From Phycisphaerales bacterium (GTDB taxonomy: Bacteria > Planctomycetota > Phycisphaerae > Phycisphaerales > UBA1924), in the NCBI GenBank assembly GCA_016709445.1, contig JADJMV010000004.1:124001-188000 (forward strand): DNA of 64,000 bases, in the 5' to 3' direction. Of the stretch, positions 1-8,334 are shown one piece after another; the first letter of the stretch is position 1; every line of letters begins with the position of its first letter. A program made the position numbers and the translations under genes. The notes under the pieces are model-generated. The model saw nothing but the letters and a program-made list of their open reading frames with translations. It did no database searches and was not told the origin of the DNA.

Positions 1-1
1 C

Positions 2-754
2 GGGGTGATCCGCCTCATGCCCAAACGGGGCATGGGTGGGGTCTCGGCCGACACGGGGGAGGCGATGCTCCTGGGAATCCTCATGGAGTGTGCCGATCCG
101 ATCGAGACGCCCGACCAGCTGGGCGAATGGGCGGAGGGCGGCGTCATCGCCATCGGCATGGCGTGGTGGCGCGGGTCACGCTACGCCGGAGGCAACGGCC
201 ACGGCGCCGGGCTCTCGGCGATCGGACGCGAGCTGGCCACGCGCATGGACGACCTCGGGATCGTCCACGACCTGTCGCACCTCTCCCAGGTCGCGACCGA
301 CGAGCTGCTCGCGCACACCGATGCGGCCGTGATCGCCTCGCACTCCAACTGCCGGGCGCTCCTGGATGGTGAACGCAACAAGGACTGGCAACGGCACCTC
401 GCCGACGCGACCATCGCCGAGATCGGCAGGCGGGGCGGCGTCGTCGGGCTCAACCTGGTCCGGAACTTCATCCGCACCGGTCTCAACCGAGAGGACCCGA
501 CCGATCGCCCCGAGATCGCCGAGGCGATCCGCCATGTCGAGCATGTCTGCGAGGTCATGGGCCACCGGCGGGGCGTCGGGCTGGGGACCGATATGGACGG
601 CGGGATCAGGGCCACCGATCTGCCCCGCGGCATCGACACGCCACGCGACCTGGCCAAGCTGCTCGACGCCCTCGTCGCCGCGGGCTGGAGCGACGACGAG
701 GTCCGGGGGTTCGCGTGGGAGAATTGGGCCCGTTTCTGGGGCCCGGTGGGCTGA
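2..754 (+). CDS. Membrane dipeptidase, peptidase family M19 (5' end outside window)
   Basis: C-terminal ~250 residues of a zinc-dependent M19 dipeptidase (renal dipeptidase family), which cleaves dipeptides, often with a D-residue at the second position. Visible family motifs are HDLSHLS, the ASHSNCRAL zinc/substrate loop, and GLGTDMDGG near the C-terminus, followed by the usual W-x-N-W/F ending (FAWENWARFW). The reading frame is open from the first bases of the window, so the N-terminal metal site (H-x-D) lies upstream; the first Met seen is not the real start. It converges on the M48 gene with an 18-bp gap. Family assignment is firm; substrate is unknown. Confidence 0.9.
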   Translation, partial: GVIRLMPKRGMGGVSADTGEAMLLGILMECADPIETPDQLGEWAEGGVIAIGMAWWRGSRYAGGNGHGAGLSAIGRELATRMDDLGIVHDLSHLSQVATDELLAHTDAAVIASHSNCRALLDGERNKDWQRHLADATIAEIGRRGGVVGLNLVRNFIRTGLNREDPTDRPEIAEAIRHVEHVCEVMGHRRGVGLGTDMDGGIRATDLPRGIDTPRDLAKLLDALVAAGWSDDEVRGFAWENWARFWGPVG

Positions 755-772
755 TCCGGGTGAAGAACCGGA

Positions 773-1777
773 TCAGCGGGAGGCGAGCTGCGCGTCCCGC
801 CTCGCCTCTGCGGCACAGATCGCGCACCACGTCGTCGAATCCTCGAGGCGCAGCGCGGGGCTCGCGGACGCGTCGGTGCTCTGCTGGGGCGCCGGCAGCT
901 TCGCCAGACGCGAGAGCATGCGCTGCTCGTATTGCTTGGCGTTGAGCACGTAGCCGGGATTCCCCCGCGAATCGGAGTACTGATTCCGGAGCAGGTCGTC
1001 GATGCGCTGGATGCGGGTCGCGCTGGTCGGGTGGGTGCTGAGCCATTCCGGAGGGCTGGAGCCCTGCGACTCGCGCTCCAGGATCTGCATTACCGCGCGC
1101 TGGGCGGCCGGGTCCCAGCCGCAGGCCGACATGTACTGCATGCCCAGCGCATCGGCCTCCATCTCCTCGTCGCGTCCGTAGCTCAGCAGGACCACGTTGC
1201 CGCCAACGGACAGGGCCGGGATCGCGAGCTGGCCGTACTTGGAGAACTTCCCGCTCTGGTCGGCCGAGCCGACCGCGACGGCGCCGGCCTGCAGGCCGAT
1301 ATTGAACAGGTTCTGCTTCGACATCCGCTGGTTGCCGTGGCGGGCCATCACATGCCCGATCTCGTGCCCCATCACGCCCGCGAGCTCCGCCTCATTCTCG
1401 AGCTTGTCGGCCAGGCCCCGAGAGACGAACACCTTGCCGCCGGGCAACGCGAAGGCGTTGAGCACCGCCGAATCGAGCAGCGTGTAGTCCCAGGCCAGGT
1501 CGGGGACCTCGGCGTGGGCCTGCGAGAGCGCGGCCTCGGTGAGCTTCGCGCCGAGTTCATCGACGTAGCCCTGGACCTGGGCGTCGGGCGTTTCGCCGCC
1601 GTACTCGGCCGTGAATTCCGGGCCGGCCTGGGCTGCGAGAGCGATTTCCTGGTCCCACGACATCATGGTGAACGATCTCTCGCCGGTCGCCGGATTGGTG
1701 CTGCAGCCGGCCTGGGACAGACCGACCACACCCACGATCACGACGCCGAGCCGGCAGAGCATGTGCTTGATGTGCAT
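773..1777 (-). CDS. M48 family metalloprotease, lipoprotein
   Basis: A 334-residue Ste24/BepA-like zinc metalloprotease. The N-terminus is a lipoprotein signal (hydrophobic stretch ending LSQAGC), so the protein should be anchored facing the periplasm. The catalytic HEIGH motif is at residues 138-142, followed by MARHG; the third ligand Glu lies in the later DEEMEADALG segment. Small M48 proteins of this layout act in outer-membrane protein quality control or degrade misfolded envelope proteins. A strong AGGAGG precedes the ATG and supports the start. The gene is divergent from the ubiE-like gene, with only about 87 bp between starts. Specific function is inferred from family only. Confidence 0.92.
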   Translation of the reverse strand: MHIKHMLCRLGVVIVGVVGLSQAGCSTNPATGERSFTMMSWDQEIALAAQAGPEFTAEYGGETPDAQVQGYVDELGAKLTEAALSQAHAEVPDLAWDYTLLDSAVLNAFALPGGKVFVSRGLADKLENEAELAGVMGHEIGHVMARHGNQRMSKQNLFNIGLQAGAVAVGSADQSGKFSKYGQLAIPALSVGGNVVLLSYGRDEEMEADALGMQYMSACGWDPAAQRAVMQILERESQGSSPPEWLSTHPTSATRIQRIDDLLRNQYSDSRGNPGYVLNAKQYEQRMLSRLAKLPAPQQSTDASASPALRLEDSTTWCAICAAEARRDAQLASR

Positions 1778-1864
1778 CTGATGGATCCTCCTACAGTCTC
1801 GAAGAATAAGACACCCGCGCGGGCCCGGGGTTCACCCCCGCCAGCCGCCCCCGCCCAAAACCAC

Positions 1865-2668
1865 ATGCAACCAGGTCCAACCACAACCCAACCCTCCCAA
1901 GCCTGGACCGATCAGGACCTGACCGATCCTCATGCCCGCGAGGACAAGGCCGAGCGCGTCAGGGCCATGTTCTCCGCGATTGCCGGGTCCTACGACCTCA
2001 ACAACCGGGTCCACTCTCTGTGGCAGGATCAGGCTTGGCGTCGCGCGGCCGTGCGGGATGCCGAGGTCCGGGCCGGGGACGAGGTCTTGGATTGCGCGTG
2101 CGGCACCGGCGATCTGACGCTCGCCTTTGCGAGAACCCCCGCCAAGTCGGTTCTCGGGCTCGATTTCACACCAGAAATGCTGGATTTTGCGAGGCTCAAA
2201 GCGGACCGGGCGGGAGAGAAATCCCGGGCGCACGTCCGGTATCTGCAGGGGGACGCGCAGGACCTGCCGTTCGATGATGCCTCGTTCGACGTGGTTTCCA
2301 TCGCATTTGGCATACGAAACGTCCAACGCCCCGAGGCCGCGATCCGGGAGTTCTTCCGGGTCCTCAGGCCCGAAGGTCGCCTCGTGATCCTCGAGTTTGC
2401 CACACCGCGTGCCGCCCCGGTCCGGTGGTTCAACGGCTTCTACTGCGGCTGGGTGATGCCTCGGACGGCGACACTGATAAGTCGTGACAAATCAGGTGCT
2501 TACAAGTATTTGCCCCGCAGCGTCGGCACGTTCATGGAGCCTGAATCGCTCGGGGATCTGATGCGCTCGGCGGGCTTCTCCCAAATCGATCACCGCCCCA
2601 TGTCCATGGGCATCTGCGTCCGCACTCGAGGACGCAAGATCGTACCCGGTGAACTTCCCAGCGGCTGA
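1865..2668 (+). CDS. ubiE: UbiE/MenG (COQ5) C-methyltransferase of quinone biosynthesis
   Basis: A SAM-dependent methyltransferase of about 267 residues that C-methylates demethylmenaquinol (and/or the ubiquinone precursor). The family signature FGIRNVQRPEAAIREFFRVL is present. SAM motif I is LDCACGTGDLTL, followed by the acidic D of LGLDFTPEM and the QGDAQDLPFDDASFD stretch. The N-terminus carries the UbiE-typical VRAMFSAIAGSYDLNN. An upstream in-frame ATG at 1781 lies inside the Shine-Dalgarno of the divergent gene, so ATG 1865 is preferred; no clear Shine-Dalgarno precedes it. Planctomycetes normally use menaquinone, so MenG activity is the likelier role. Confidence 0.93.
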   Translation: MQPGPTTTQPSQAWTDQDLTDPHAREDKAERVRAMFSAIAGSYDLNNRVHSLWQDQAWRRAAVRDAEVRAGDEVLDCACGTGDLTLAFARTPAKSVLGLDFTPEMLDFARLKADRAGEKSRAHVRYLQGDAQDLPFDDASFDVVSIAFGIRNVQRPEAAIREFFRVLRPEGRLVILEFATPRAAPVRWFNGFYCGWVMPRTATLISRDKSGAYKYLPRSVGTFMEPESLGDLMRSAGFSQIDHRPMSMGICVRTRGRKIVPGELPSG

Positions 2669-2883
2669 ATCTGCCGACCCTTATCGGACAGCCCAGAGGC
2701 CCGGTCTGGCGGGGCTTCGGGGAGATGAAGGGTCGCTCATGCTCTGGTCGGGGACCGGTCGATCGATCGGCCAGCCCGGCGGGGTCCGGGCGGCTCGGGT
2801 GGAACCCGTTCCCTGCAATTCTGGAGGCCGACGGCTGCGCGGAGTCGTCGTCGGACACTGACACGGAAGTGGAATCCCGCACC

Positions 2884-3585
2884 ATGAGCCAAGAACGTCT
2901 GACCGAACGGTTGTTCGAGATCCTGATCAACGGAGACCGCCCCGCGGCCCGCGCCTTCCTCACGGAGGCCAGGCGAGCGGGGTACACCTCCGCCCAGATG
3001 CTCACCGAGCTGTTCTGGCCCACCTATGAGCTTGTGGAACGCCTGCACCGGAACGACCAGCTCACCGCCCTCAGCTACCGGCTCGCCACGCGCCTGCTCC
3101 GGGTCATGGTCGACCAGGCCGCCGGCACGCTGGAAATGGCGCCCCGGAACGGCCGGTCGATCTTTGCCTGGTGTGGGCCGTCGGACGGCGACGAACTCGG
3201 CGCGCAGATGGCGGTCGATCTGCTCGAGTCGCGGGGGTACGCGGTGACGTTCTCCGGAGGCGGCATCGCCGGGGACGAGATCCTCTCCCAGGTGCAGGAC
3301 ACCAAACCCAGCGTGCTGCTGGCCTTCTGCTCGGCCCCCGGCGATCTGCCCCAGGTCCGGGGTTTGATCGACTCGATCCGGGAGATCGGGGCGTGCCCCT
3401 CCCTCCAGATCGCGGTGGGTGGCGGGGTGTTCAATCGGGCCGAAGGGCTGGCGGACGAGATCGGGGCCGACCTGTTCGCCCCGACACCACAAGAAATGTA
3501 TGAAATGCTCGCCGAAGTTCGGGAGCCTCGCTCCGCCGCGGCCCGGCCGGCCGTCGAGCGCCGGACCAAGCGCAAGGCTGCTTAG
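2884..3585 (+). CDS. Cobalamin-binding-fold (B12-2-like) protein lacking the cobalt-ligand His
   Basis: A 233-residue soluble protein. Residues ~1-90 are helical, as in the cap domain of B12 sensors and corrinoid proteins (ERLFEILINGDRPAARAFL..., tandem Trp/Tyr and His positions). Residues ~95-210 are a Rossmann-like B12-binding fold with GDELGAQMAVDLLESRGY, FSGGGI, VLLAFC and AVGGGVF elements. In cobalamin binders the first loop reads DxHxxG with His coordinating cobalt; here it reads DGDELG, with Asp where His belongs. It may bind cobalamin base-on, another ligand, or nothing. The C-terminus is Arg/Lys-rich. It is followed by a 12-bp perfect hairpin and then the ECF sigma gene, which is a separate transcription unit. 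Confidence 0.72.
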   Translation: MSQERLTERLFEILINGDRPAARAFLTEARRAGYTSAQMLTELFWPTYELVERLHRNDQLTALSYRLATRLLRVMVDQAAGTLEMAPRNGRSIFAWCGPSDGDELGAQMAVDLLESRGYAVTFSGGGIAGDEILSQVQDTKPSVLLAFCSAPGDLPQVRGLIDSIREIGACPSLQIAVGGGVFNRAEGLADEIGADLFAPTPQEMYEMLAEVREPRSAAARPAVERRTKRKAA

Positions 3586-3608
3586 GCCCCCAGACTGCGT
3601 AGCTTCCC

Positions 3609-3636
3609 AGCCGGCCACCCCCTCGGGTGGCCGGCT
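3609..3636 (+). terminator. Hairpin terminator after the B12-fold gene
   Basis: A perfect 12-bp inverted repeat (AGCCGGCCACCC / GGGTGGCCGGCT) with a CCTC loop starts 24 bp after the stop codon. It is followed by TTTGCGTT rather than a long T run. Placement and stem quality support a terminator separating this gene from the sigma-factor unit. Confidence 0.75.
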
Positions 3637-3715
3637 TTGCGTTCCAGGGTGAAGGATTTCCCCGGACCGGCAACCAGATCTACCCCCGCCTTGTATAGTG
3701 GGGCACGGGAGCTTT

Positions 3716-4300
3716 ATGGACAGAGCCAGAGAGCGCAAACTCCTTCGTCGAGCCGCCGCGGGAGACCGTGCCGCGGCCGAGGAGTGCATCCGGGCCCATC
3801 AGGGTCAGTTGTATGCCTACATCCTGCGGCTCTGCGGCCGGCCGGACGTCGCGGAGGACATCGTTCAGGAGGCGTTCGTCCGGGTGCTGACCAATCTGGA
3901 TCGCTTCGACGACCGGTATCGCTTCTCGACCTGGATCTTCACCATCGCGCGTCGGTTGTATGTCAACGCGATGCAGAAGCTCAAGCCGGTCTACGAGTCG
4001 GAGATCGTGAACGCCTGGCAGGGCGGTGGCGGCGAGCCGGGCGCGGTGATGATGCGTACCGAGATCGGGAACAACGCCAGGGACGAACTCCAGCGGGTGC
4101 TGCAGATGCTTCCGGAGGATCAGCGCGAGGTGGTGGTGTTGTTCCACCAACTCGACTGGACCATTAGCCAGATCTCCGAGCACATGGAGATGCCCGAGGG
4201 AACCGTCAAAAGCCACCTGCACCGTGGACGCAAGCGACTCCGGGCGTTGCTGGAAGCGAGCGAGCAGGGGAGCGAGCGGATCGGGGAGGTGTGGCGATGA
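3716..4300 (+). CDS. ECF-type RNA polymerase sigma factor
   Basis: A 194-residue sigma-70 family factor of the extracytoplasmic-function type. Region 2 is seen as AEDIVQEAFVRVLTNLDRFD...FSTWIFTIARRL (core binding and -10 recognition). Region 4 is LPEDQREVVVLFHQLDWTISQISEHM...GTVKSHLHRGRKRL (helix-turn-helix for the -35). ATG 3716 was chosen over an in-frame GTG at 3698, which overlaps a TATAGT -10-like box at 3694-3699. The stop overlaps the next start as ATGA, so the downstream gene is translationally coupled, as sigma/anti-sigma pairs usually are. The stimulus is unknown. Confidence 0.93.
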   Translation: MDRARERKLLRRAAAGDRAAAEECIRAHQGQLYAYILRLCGRPDVAEDIVQEAFVRVLTNLDRFDDRYRFSTWIFTIARRLYVNAMQKLKPVYESEIVNAWQGGGGEPGAVMMRTEIGNNARDELQRVLQMLPEDQREVVVLFHQLDWTISQISEHMEMPEGTVKSHLHRGRKRLRALLEASEQGSERIGEVWR

Positions 4301-5073
4301 ACCGGGCTTCCAAGCCGGACAATCGCGCCGACCGTCTGATCGATGCGCTGCTCGATGGGGACCTCTCCCACAGCCAGGCCCGGGAGGCCCTCTCCAGTCT
4401 GCACGATGACCCGAGGGCCTGCCAGGAACTCGGCCGCCTTCGCTTCGCCGTTTCCAAGCTCCGCGCACCAGTCGACAGCCCGGACCTGAGCGAGAGCATT
4501 CTCAGCGGTGTCCAATCGCGACGCGGATTCCTCCAGCGGAAGGGCCGCCGCATGGTGACTGTGGGGCGGGTCGCCGTCGCGGCCGGCGTTGTCGCGGCCG
4601 TCGGACTCGGCTCGTTCGTCCAGCGGCACGCGCCGGAATGGCGGCTCGACGAGCCGCAGCCGGCCCCGGTCAGCATGATGGTCCGCTCGAGCAGCCTCTC
4701 CCCCGAGGAGCAGCCGGCGGTCGTCGATCAGGCGGTCGAAACCATCCGCGCCACGCTCGCATCTCCGGTGAGCCGCCTCTCGCTCTCTCCACGTTTCCGA
4801 CCCGAGCAATCGCTCCACTTCGACACCCTGCGGACCGAGACCCCCCTGCCGGGGGCGGCCCAGTCCCCGCCGACGGCCCTCGCGCTGGGGGCTCCGGAAC
4901 TGCAAACGCTCGCCTCGCTGGCCGCCTCCCGGACGGCGGCCCAGCCCTCCGATCCGGCGGCCGTGCCGAACACCACCGCGAGCCCCTTCATCGGGCGGTT
5001 CGGTCCCCTGCTCGTCATCCTCCGAGAGACGCCGACGACGGTCGAATCGGAGCGTTCGGCCGATGAGGATTGA
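4297..5073 (+). CDS. Probable anti-sigma factor with one transmembrane helix
   Basis: A ~258-residue protein. The N-terminal ~80 residues resemble an anti-sigma domain (DRLIDALLDGDLSHSQAREALSSLHDD...) but lack the His-x3-Cys-x2-Cys zinc motif common in ZAS anti-sigmas. A single membrane helix follows (VAVAAGVVAAVGLGSF), then a Pro/Ala/Ser-rich, probably periplasmic tail. GGGAGG at 4284-4289 and the ATGA overlap with the sigma gene fix ATG 4297. Role as a membrane-bound regulator of the adjacent sigma is inferred from position and topology. No close family is recognised. Confidence 0.72.
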   Translation: MNRASKPDNRADRLIDALLDGDLSHSQAREALSSLHDDPRACQELGRLRFAVSKLRAPVDSPDLSESILSGVQSRRGFLQRKGRRMVTVGRVAVAAGVVAAVGLGSFVQRHAPEWRLDEPQPAPVSMMVRSSSLSPEEQPAVVDQAVETIRATLASPVSRLSLSPRFRPEQSLHFDTLRTETPLPGAAQSPPTALALGAPELQTLASLAASRTAAQPSDPAAVPNTTASPFIGRFGPLLVILRETPTTVESERSADED

Positions 5074-6694
5074 CCAGTCCAGCCCCTTCCTTCGCCGCAT
5101 CGCTGCCTGGCTGATGGTGCTCTCGGTCTGCCTCGCCACCGGGGTGGTCACGGCGCGCGATCAGGGCCTCGGCGACGTCGTCGCCCGCCTGCCCGACTCG
5201 GTGGAGTTTGTCGCCGCCCTGGATGACGCGGCGACCCTTCGAGGGAGCCTCGTCGATTCGCCGCTCATGCTGGCCCTCTCGAGCATGACCCGCCCGGCCC
5301 GGATCATCGACGCGTGGTCTGCGCTCAGCGCCGACCTGCGCATGACCGGCGATGAGGCGTTCGACCTGCTGCTCGGGCAGCGAGTGGTTTTCCTCGCCAG
5401 CGGGCTTATGCCCGGTGAGGCGCAGACCTCTTGGGCCCTCCTCAGCGAACTCGACCCCGTGACCGAGCGGCGGCTGCGCGTCGATCTCGGCGCGGTGCCC
5501 CGCCGCTTGATCGCCGGGCAGGTCGTCCTCGAACTCGAGCACGGCAACTTTCTTATGGCGACCTCGAACGGGCGCCTGCGGTGCGCCGCCGATGGACGCT
5601 TCGAGCCCACACCCGATTCGACCATCCTGCTGCTGGCGCCCTCCGAGGACCGGGAGTTCTTCGAGGCGCTGCTCCCCCTGCTGCATTGCCAGCCGGCCGC
5701 GCACCCGCTCGGCGACCTTCCCGGCGGGGCGGCCGTCCGAACGCTCCCCTCCGGGGATGGCGTGCTGCTCTGGCGCATGCCCGACCCCGAACTGGCGCCC
5801 GACCGATTCATCGCGGCCTCGCTGCGCTTCGACGCCGGGGCCTGGCGGTTCCACGCGGTCGCGGGCCCGCCCAGCGGGTGGGTGCCCGAGACCGATCCCT
5901 CGACGATCACGCCCTGGTCGCCGCGCACGCTGGCGACCCTCCCCGACGCGCCGGCGTTTGCCATGATGGGCCTCCGGAGTGTGGTCCAGGAGGCCCGGCA
6001 GGTTGTGGTGCCGATGGTGACCTCACCGCTCCCTGGGGCCGACACCGTCAGCCTCGACCCGCTCCTCGGCGACCGATCACTCATCGCCGTCTGGCTCGAT
6101 GAAGCTCACGACGGGGGGGGGCCGAGCGTCGAGATGCTCAGCGCCACCGAGGTGAAAGATCTCGAAACGGTCGCCTCCCGCGCCCGTGAGATCATCGAGG
6201 CCGGGACAGTTCCAAATCAGGCCAACTGGACCATCCACGAGGATGCGCCGATCGCCGGTTCGACGCCGGATATGCAGATGCTGCGCCTCACCCCGGGCCC
6301 GGGCTCTCCCGCCAGCGCTCCGGAGATCAACTGGGCCTTCGTGCCCGAGGCCGGCAAGTTGGCCGGGGGCCGCGGCTGGTGGTTGGTGCATCAGGGGGCG
6401 ATCGGGGATGCTCCGCGGGCGACGGGCCTCACGGGAGGTCGGACCGGTGATTCGCACGACGGGATCGCGCCGACCCGTCGCTACCTGCACGCGGGCGTCG
6501 CCCGGCCCCACGCCCTGGTGGCGAGCCAGGGCGCCACCGACGTCGGCATGGATCTCCTCCCCGGAGGCTCGGTGGTCTCGATGCTCATGTCCCGGATCGA
6601 CAAGCTCGAGTGGGCCGTCTGGGCTTCGGAGGACGGGAGGGCGCTGGAGGCGGATCTCGTGCTCTACCCACCCCTCCGCAGCTCGGCCAAGTAG
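5063..6694 (+). CDS. Secreted hypothetical protein, third gene of the sigma/anti-sigma unit
   Basis: A 543-residue protein with a signal peptide (IAAWLMVLSVCLATGVVTA|R). It overlaps the anti-sigma gene by 11 bp, so the three genes form one operon. The exported part has alternating hydrophobic/amphipathic segments (DVVARLPDSVEFVAALDDAATLRGSL, LLSELDPVTERRLRVDLGAV, LATLPDAPAFAMMGLRSV) of the kind seen in DUF3352-like planctomycete envelope proteins, but I cannot place it in a named family. No catalytic motif is evident. It could be an envelope component regulated by, or sensed through, the sigma/anti-sigma pair. Confidence 0.7.
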   Translation: MRIDQSSPFLRRIAAWLMVLSVCLATGVVTARDQGLGDVVARLPDSVEFVAALDDAATLRGSLVDSPLMLALSSMTRPARIIDAWSALSADLRMTGDEAFDLLLGQRVVFLASGLMPGEAQTSWALLSELDPVTERRLRVDLGAVPRRLIAGQVVLELEHGNFLMATSNGRLRCAADGRFEPTPDSTILLLAPSEDREFFEALLPLLHCQPAAHPLGDLPGGAAVRTLPSGDGVLLWRMPDPELAPDRFIAASLRFDAGAWRFHAVAGPPSGWVPETDPSTITPWSPRTLATLPDAPAFAMMGLRSVVQEARQVVVPMVTSPLPGADTVSLDPLLGDRSLIAVWLDEAHDGGGPSVEMLSATEVKDLETVASRAREIIEAGTVPNQANWTIHEDAPIAGSTPDMQMLRLTPGPGSPASAPEINWAFVPEAGKLAGGRGWWLVHQGAIGDAPRATGLTGGRTGDSHDGIAPTRRYLHAGVARPHALVASQGATDVGMDLLPGGSVVSMLMSRIDKLEWAVWASEDGRALEADLVLYPPLRSSAK

Positions 6695-6703
6695 ACTCCC
6701 GTC

Positions 6704-8263
6704 GTGAGTCATCTCCTTGGCATCGATATCGGCACCTCCTCCACCAAGGCCGTCCTCTGCGACACCGCGGGCGCCATCCTCGCCACCGCTTCGAGCCCTC
6801 ACGCGCTCCTCACTCCCCGCCCCGGCTGGTCGGAGCAGGAACCGGAGGGATGGTGGCGGGCGACCGTCTCCGCGGTGCGGACCGTGCTCGAACAATCGGG
6901 CCTCGACGCGGCGTCGATCCTCGGGGTGGGGCTGAGCGGGCAGATGCATGGGTCGGTGCTGCTGGGGGCGGAGGCTCTGCAGAGCGGCGGGCTCAACGCC
7001 CCCTCGCTCCGGCCCGCGCTGCTCTGGAACGACCAACGCACCGCGCCTCAGTGCGAGTGGATCGAGCGGACGGTCGGCGGCCGCGAGGCCCTCGTCCGCA
7101 TGGTCGGCAACGCGGCGTTGGCCGGTTTCACGCTTCCGAAGCTGCTCTGGGTGCGTGAGCATGAGCCGGAAGTCTGGCGCCGGGTGGCGTCGTGGTGCTT
7201 GCCGAAGGATTACGTCCGGCTGCGACTGACGGGCCAACTGGCGACCGATGTCGGCGACGCGGCCGGCACACTCCTGCTCGATGTCGACCGACGCCGCTGG
7301 AGTGAAGAGGCCTGCGCGACCTTCGGCATAGACCCATCCTGTCTCGCGCCGGTCCTCGAATCCTGCGCCCCGGCCGGGCGGATCAGCGCCTGGGCCCACC
7401 AGGAGACGGGGCTCGCGGAGGGCACGATCGTCGTCTGCGGCTCGGGAGACAACCAGTGCGGCGCGGTGGGCGCGGGGGTCGTCGAGCCCGGGCTCGTCCT
7501 GGCGGCCCTCGGGACCAGCGGCGTGGTCTACGCCCACGCAGAGGCCCCGACCAGGGACCTCGGGGCTTCGGGAGCCCCCGCGGGGCGGGTCCACACGATG
7601 TGTGCTGCGGACGGCACGGCCGGCACATCGGGCCACTGGTGCCTGGCCGGCTGCACGCTCAGCGCGGCCGGCTCACTGCAGTGGCTGCACGACGCGCTCT
7701 TCCCCGACACGAGCTATGAACGACTGCTCGCCGAGGCCGGTGCCTCACCGCCCGGGGCCGCGGGCCTGATCTTCCTCCCCTACCTCACCGGCGAACGCTG
7801 CCCGCACCCGGACCCGTCGGCACGTGGCGCGTTCGTGGGCCTTACGAGCCGTCACACTCGGGGCCACCTGGTCCGGGCCGTCGTCGAAGGGGTCACGCTG
7901 ACGATGCGACAGATCCTGGAGATCGTCGCCAATGTCGACGTTCGGGCGTCGCGAATCCGGCTGGGAGGAGGCGGAGCGAAGACCGCTTTCTGGAGGCAGC
8001 TCCAGGCGGACGTCTACGACGCGCCCGTCGAGCTTCCCAATACCGAAGAGGGACCGGCGTTCGGCGCGGCGCTCATGGGGGGTGTTGGCGCGGGTGTGTG
8101 GCCGGGGGTGGCCGAGGCGTGCCGCGAGACTCTCGGCGTCACGGAGCACCGGGAGCCCGAGGCCAAGCTGGCGGCGTTCTACGCGGAGTTGCTCTCCCAG
8201 TTCGGACTCGCCTACCCGGCCCTCCGCGAGCAGTTCGCCGCGCTGAGCCGGTTCGACGCGTAA
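6704..8263 (+). CDS. xylB: Xylulokinase (FGGY carbohydrate kinase)
   Basis: A 519-residue FGGY-family kinase, predicted to phosphorylate D-xylulose to xylulose 5-phosphate. The N-terminal phosphate-1 loop is GIDIGTSSTKAVLCD. Xylulokinase-type GLSGQMHGSVLL and LRPALLWNDQRT follow. Later elements include VCGSGDNQCGAVGAGVV, LGTSGVVYAHAE, the C-terminal FGGY-like segment FLPYLTGERCPHPDPSARG and the adenosine motif LGGGGAKTAFWRQLQADVY. GTG is the start, 9 bp after the preceding stop. No xylose isomerase or transporter is adjacent, so it may serve sugar scavenging as a single gene. Substrate specificity is inferred from overall similarity. Confidence 0.9.
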   Translation: MSHLLGIDIGTSSTKAVLCDTAGAILATASSPHALLTPRPGWSEQEPEGWWRATVSAVRTVLEQSGLDAASILGVGLSGQMHGSVLLGAEALQSGGLNAPSLRPALLWNDQRTAPQCEWIERTVGGREALVRMVGNAALAGFTLPKLLWVREHEPEVWRRVASWCLPKDYVRLRLTGQLATDVGDAAGTLLLDVDRRRWSEEACATFGIDPSCLAPVLESCAPAGRISAWAHQETGLAEGTIVVCGSGDNQCGAVGAGVVEPGLVLAALGTSGVVYAHAEAPTRDLGASGAPAGRVHTMCAADGTAGTSGHWCLAGCTLSAAGSLQWLHDALFPDTSYERLLAEAGASPPGAAGLIFLPYLTGERCPHPDPSARGAFVGLTSRHTRGHLVRAVVEGVTLTMRQILEIVANVDVRASRIRLGGGGAKTAFWRQLQADVYDAPVELPNTEEGPAFGAALMGGVGAGVWPGVAEACRETLGVTEHREPEAKLAAFYAELLSQFGLAYPALREQFAALSRFDA

Positions 8264-8282
8264 AGGCCAGCCGGAGCGCGCG

Positions 8283-8311
8283 GCCACGCCCGCGGGATCC
8301 GCGGGCATGGC
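8283..8311. terminator. Hairpin between convergent genes
   Basis: A 13-bp stem with one mismatch (GCCACGCCCGCGG / CCGCGGGCATGGC) around a 3-nt loop. It sits between the convergent xylulokinase and PEP-CTERM-like genes and could end both transcripts. There is no T run on either side, so it is only a candidate. Confidence 0.5.
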
Positions 8312-8334
8312 GCCTCCCAGACTCCTCCGATCCG

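Noticed and set aside
932..1864. N-terminal extension of the UbiE-like protein
   Set aside because: Antisense to the M48 gene; UbiE family proteins do not have it and ATG 1865 gives the right length.
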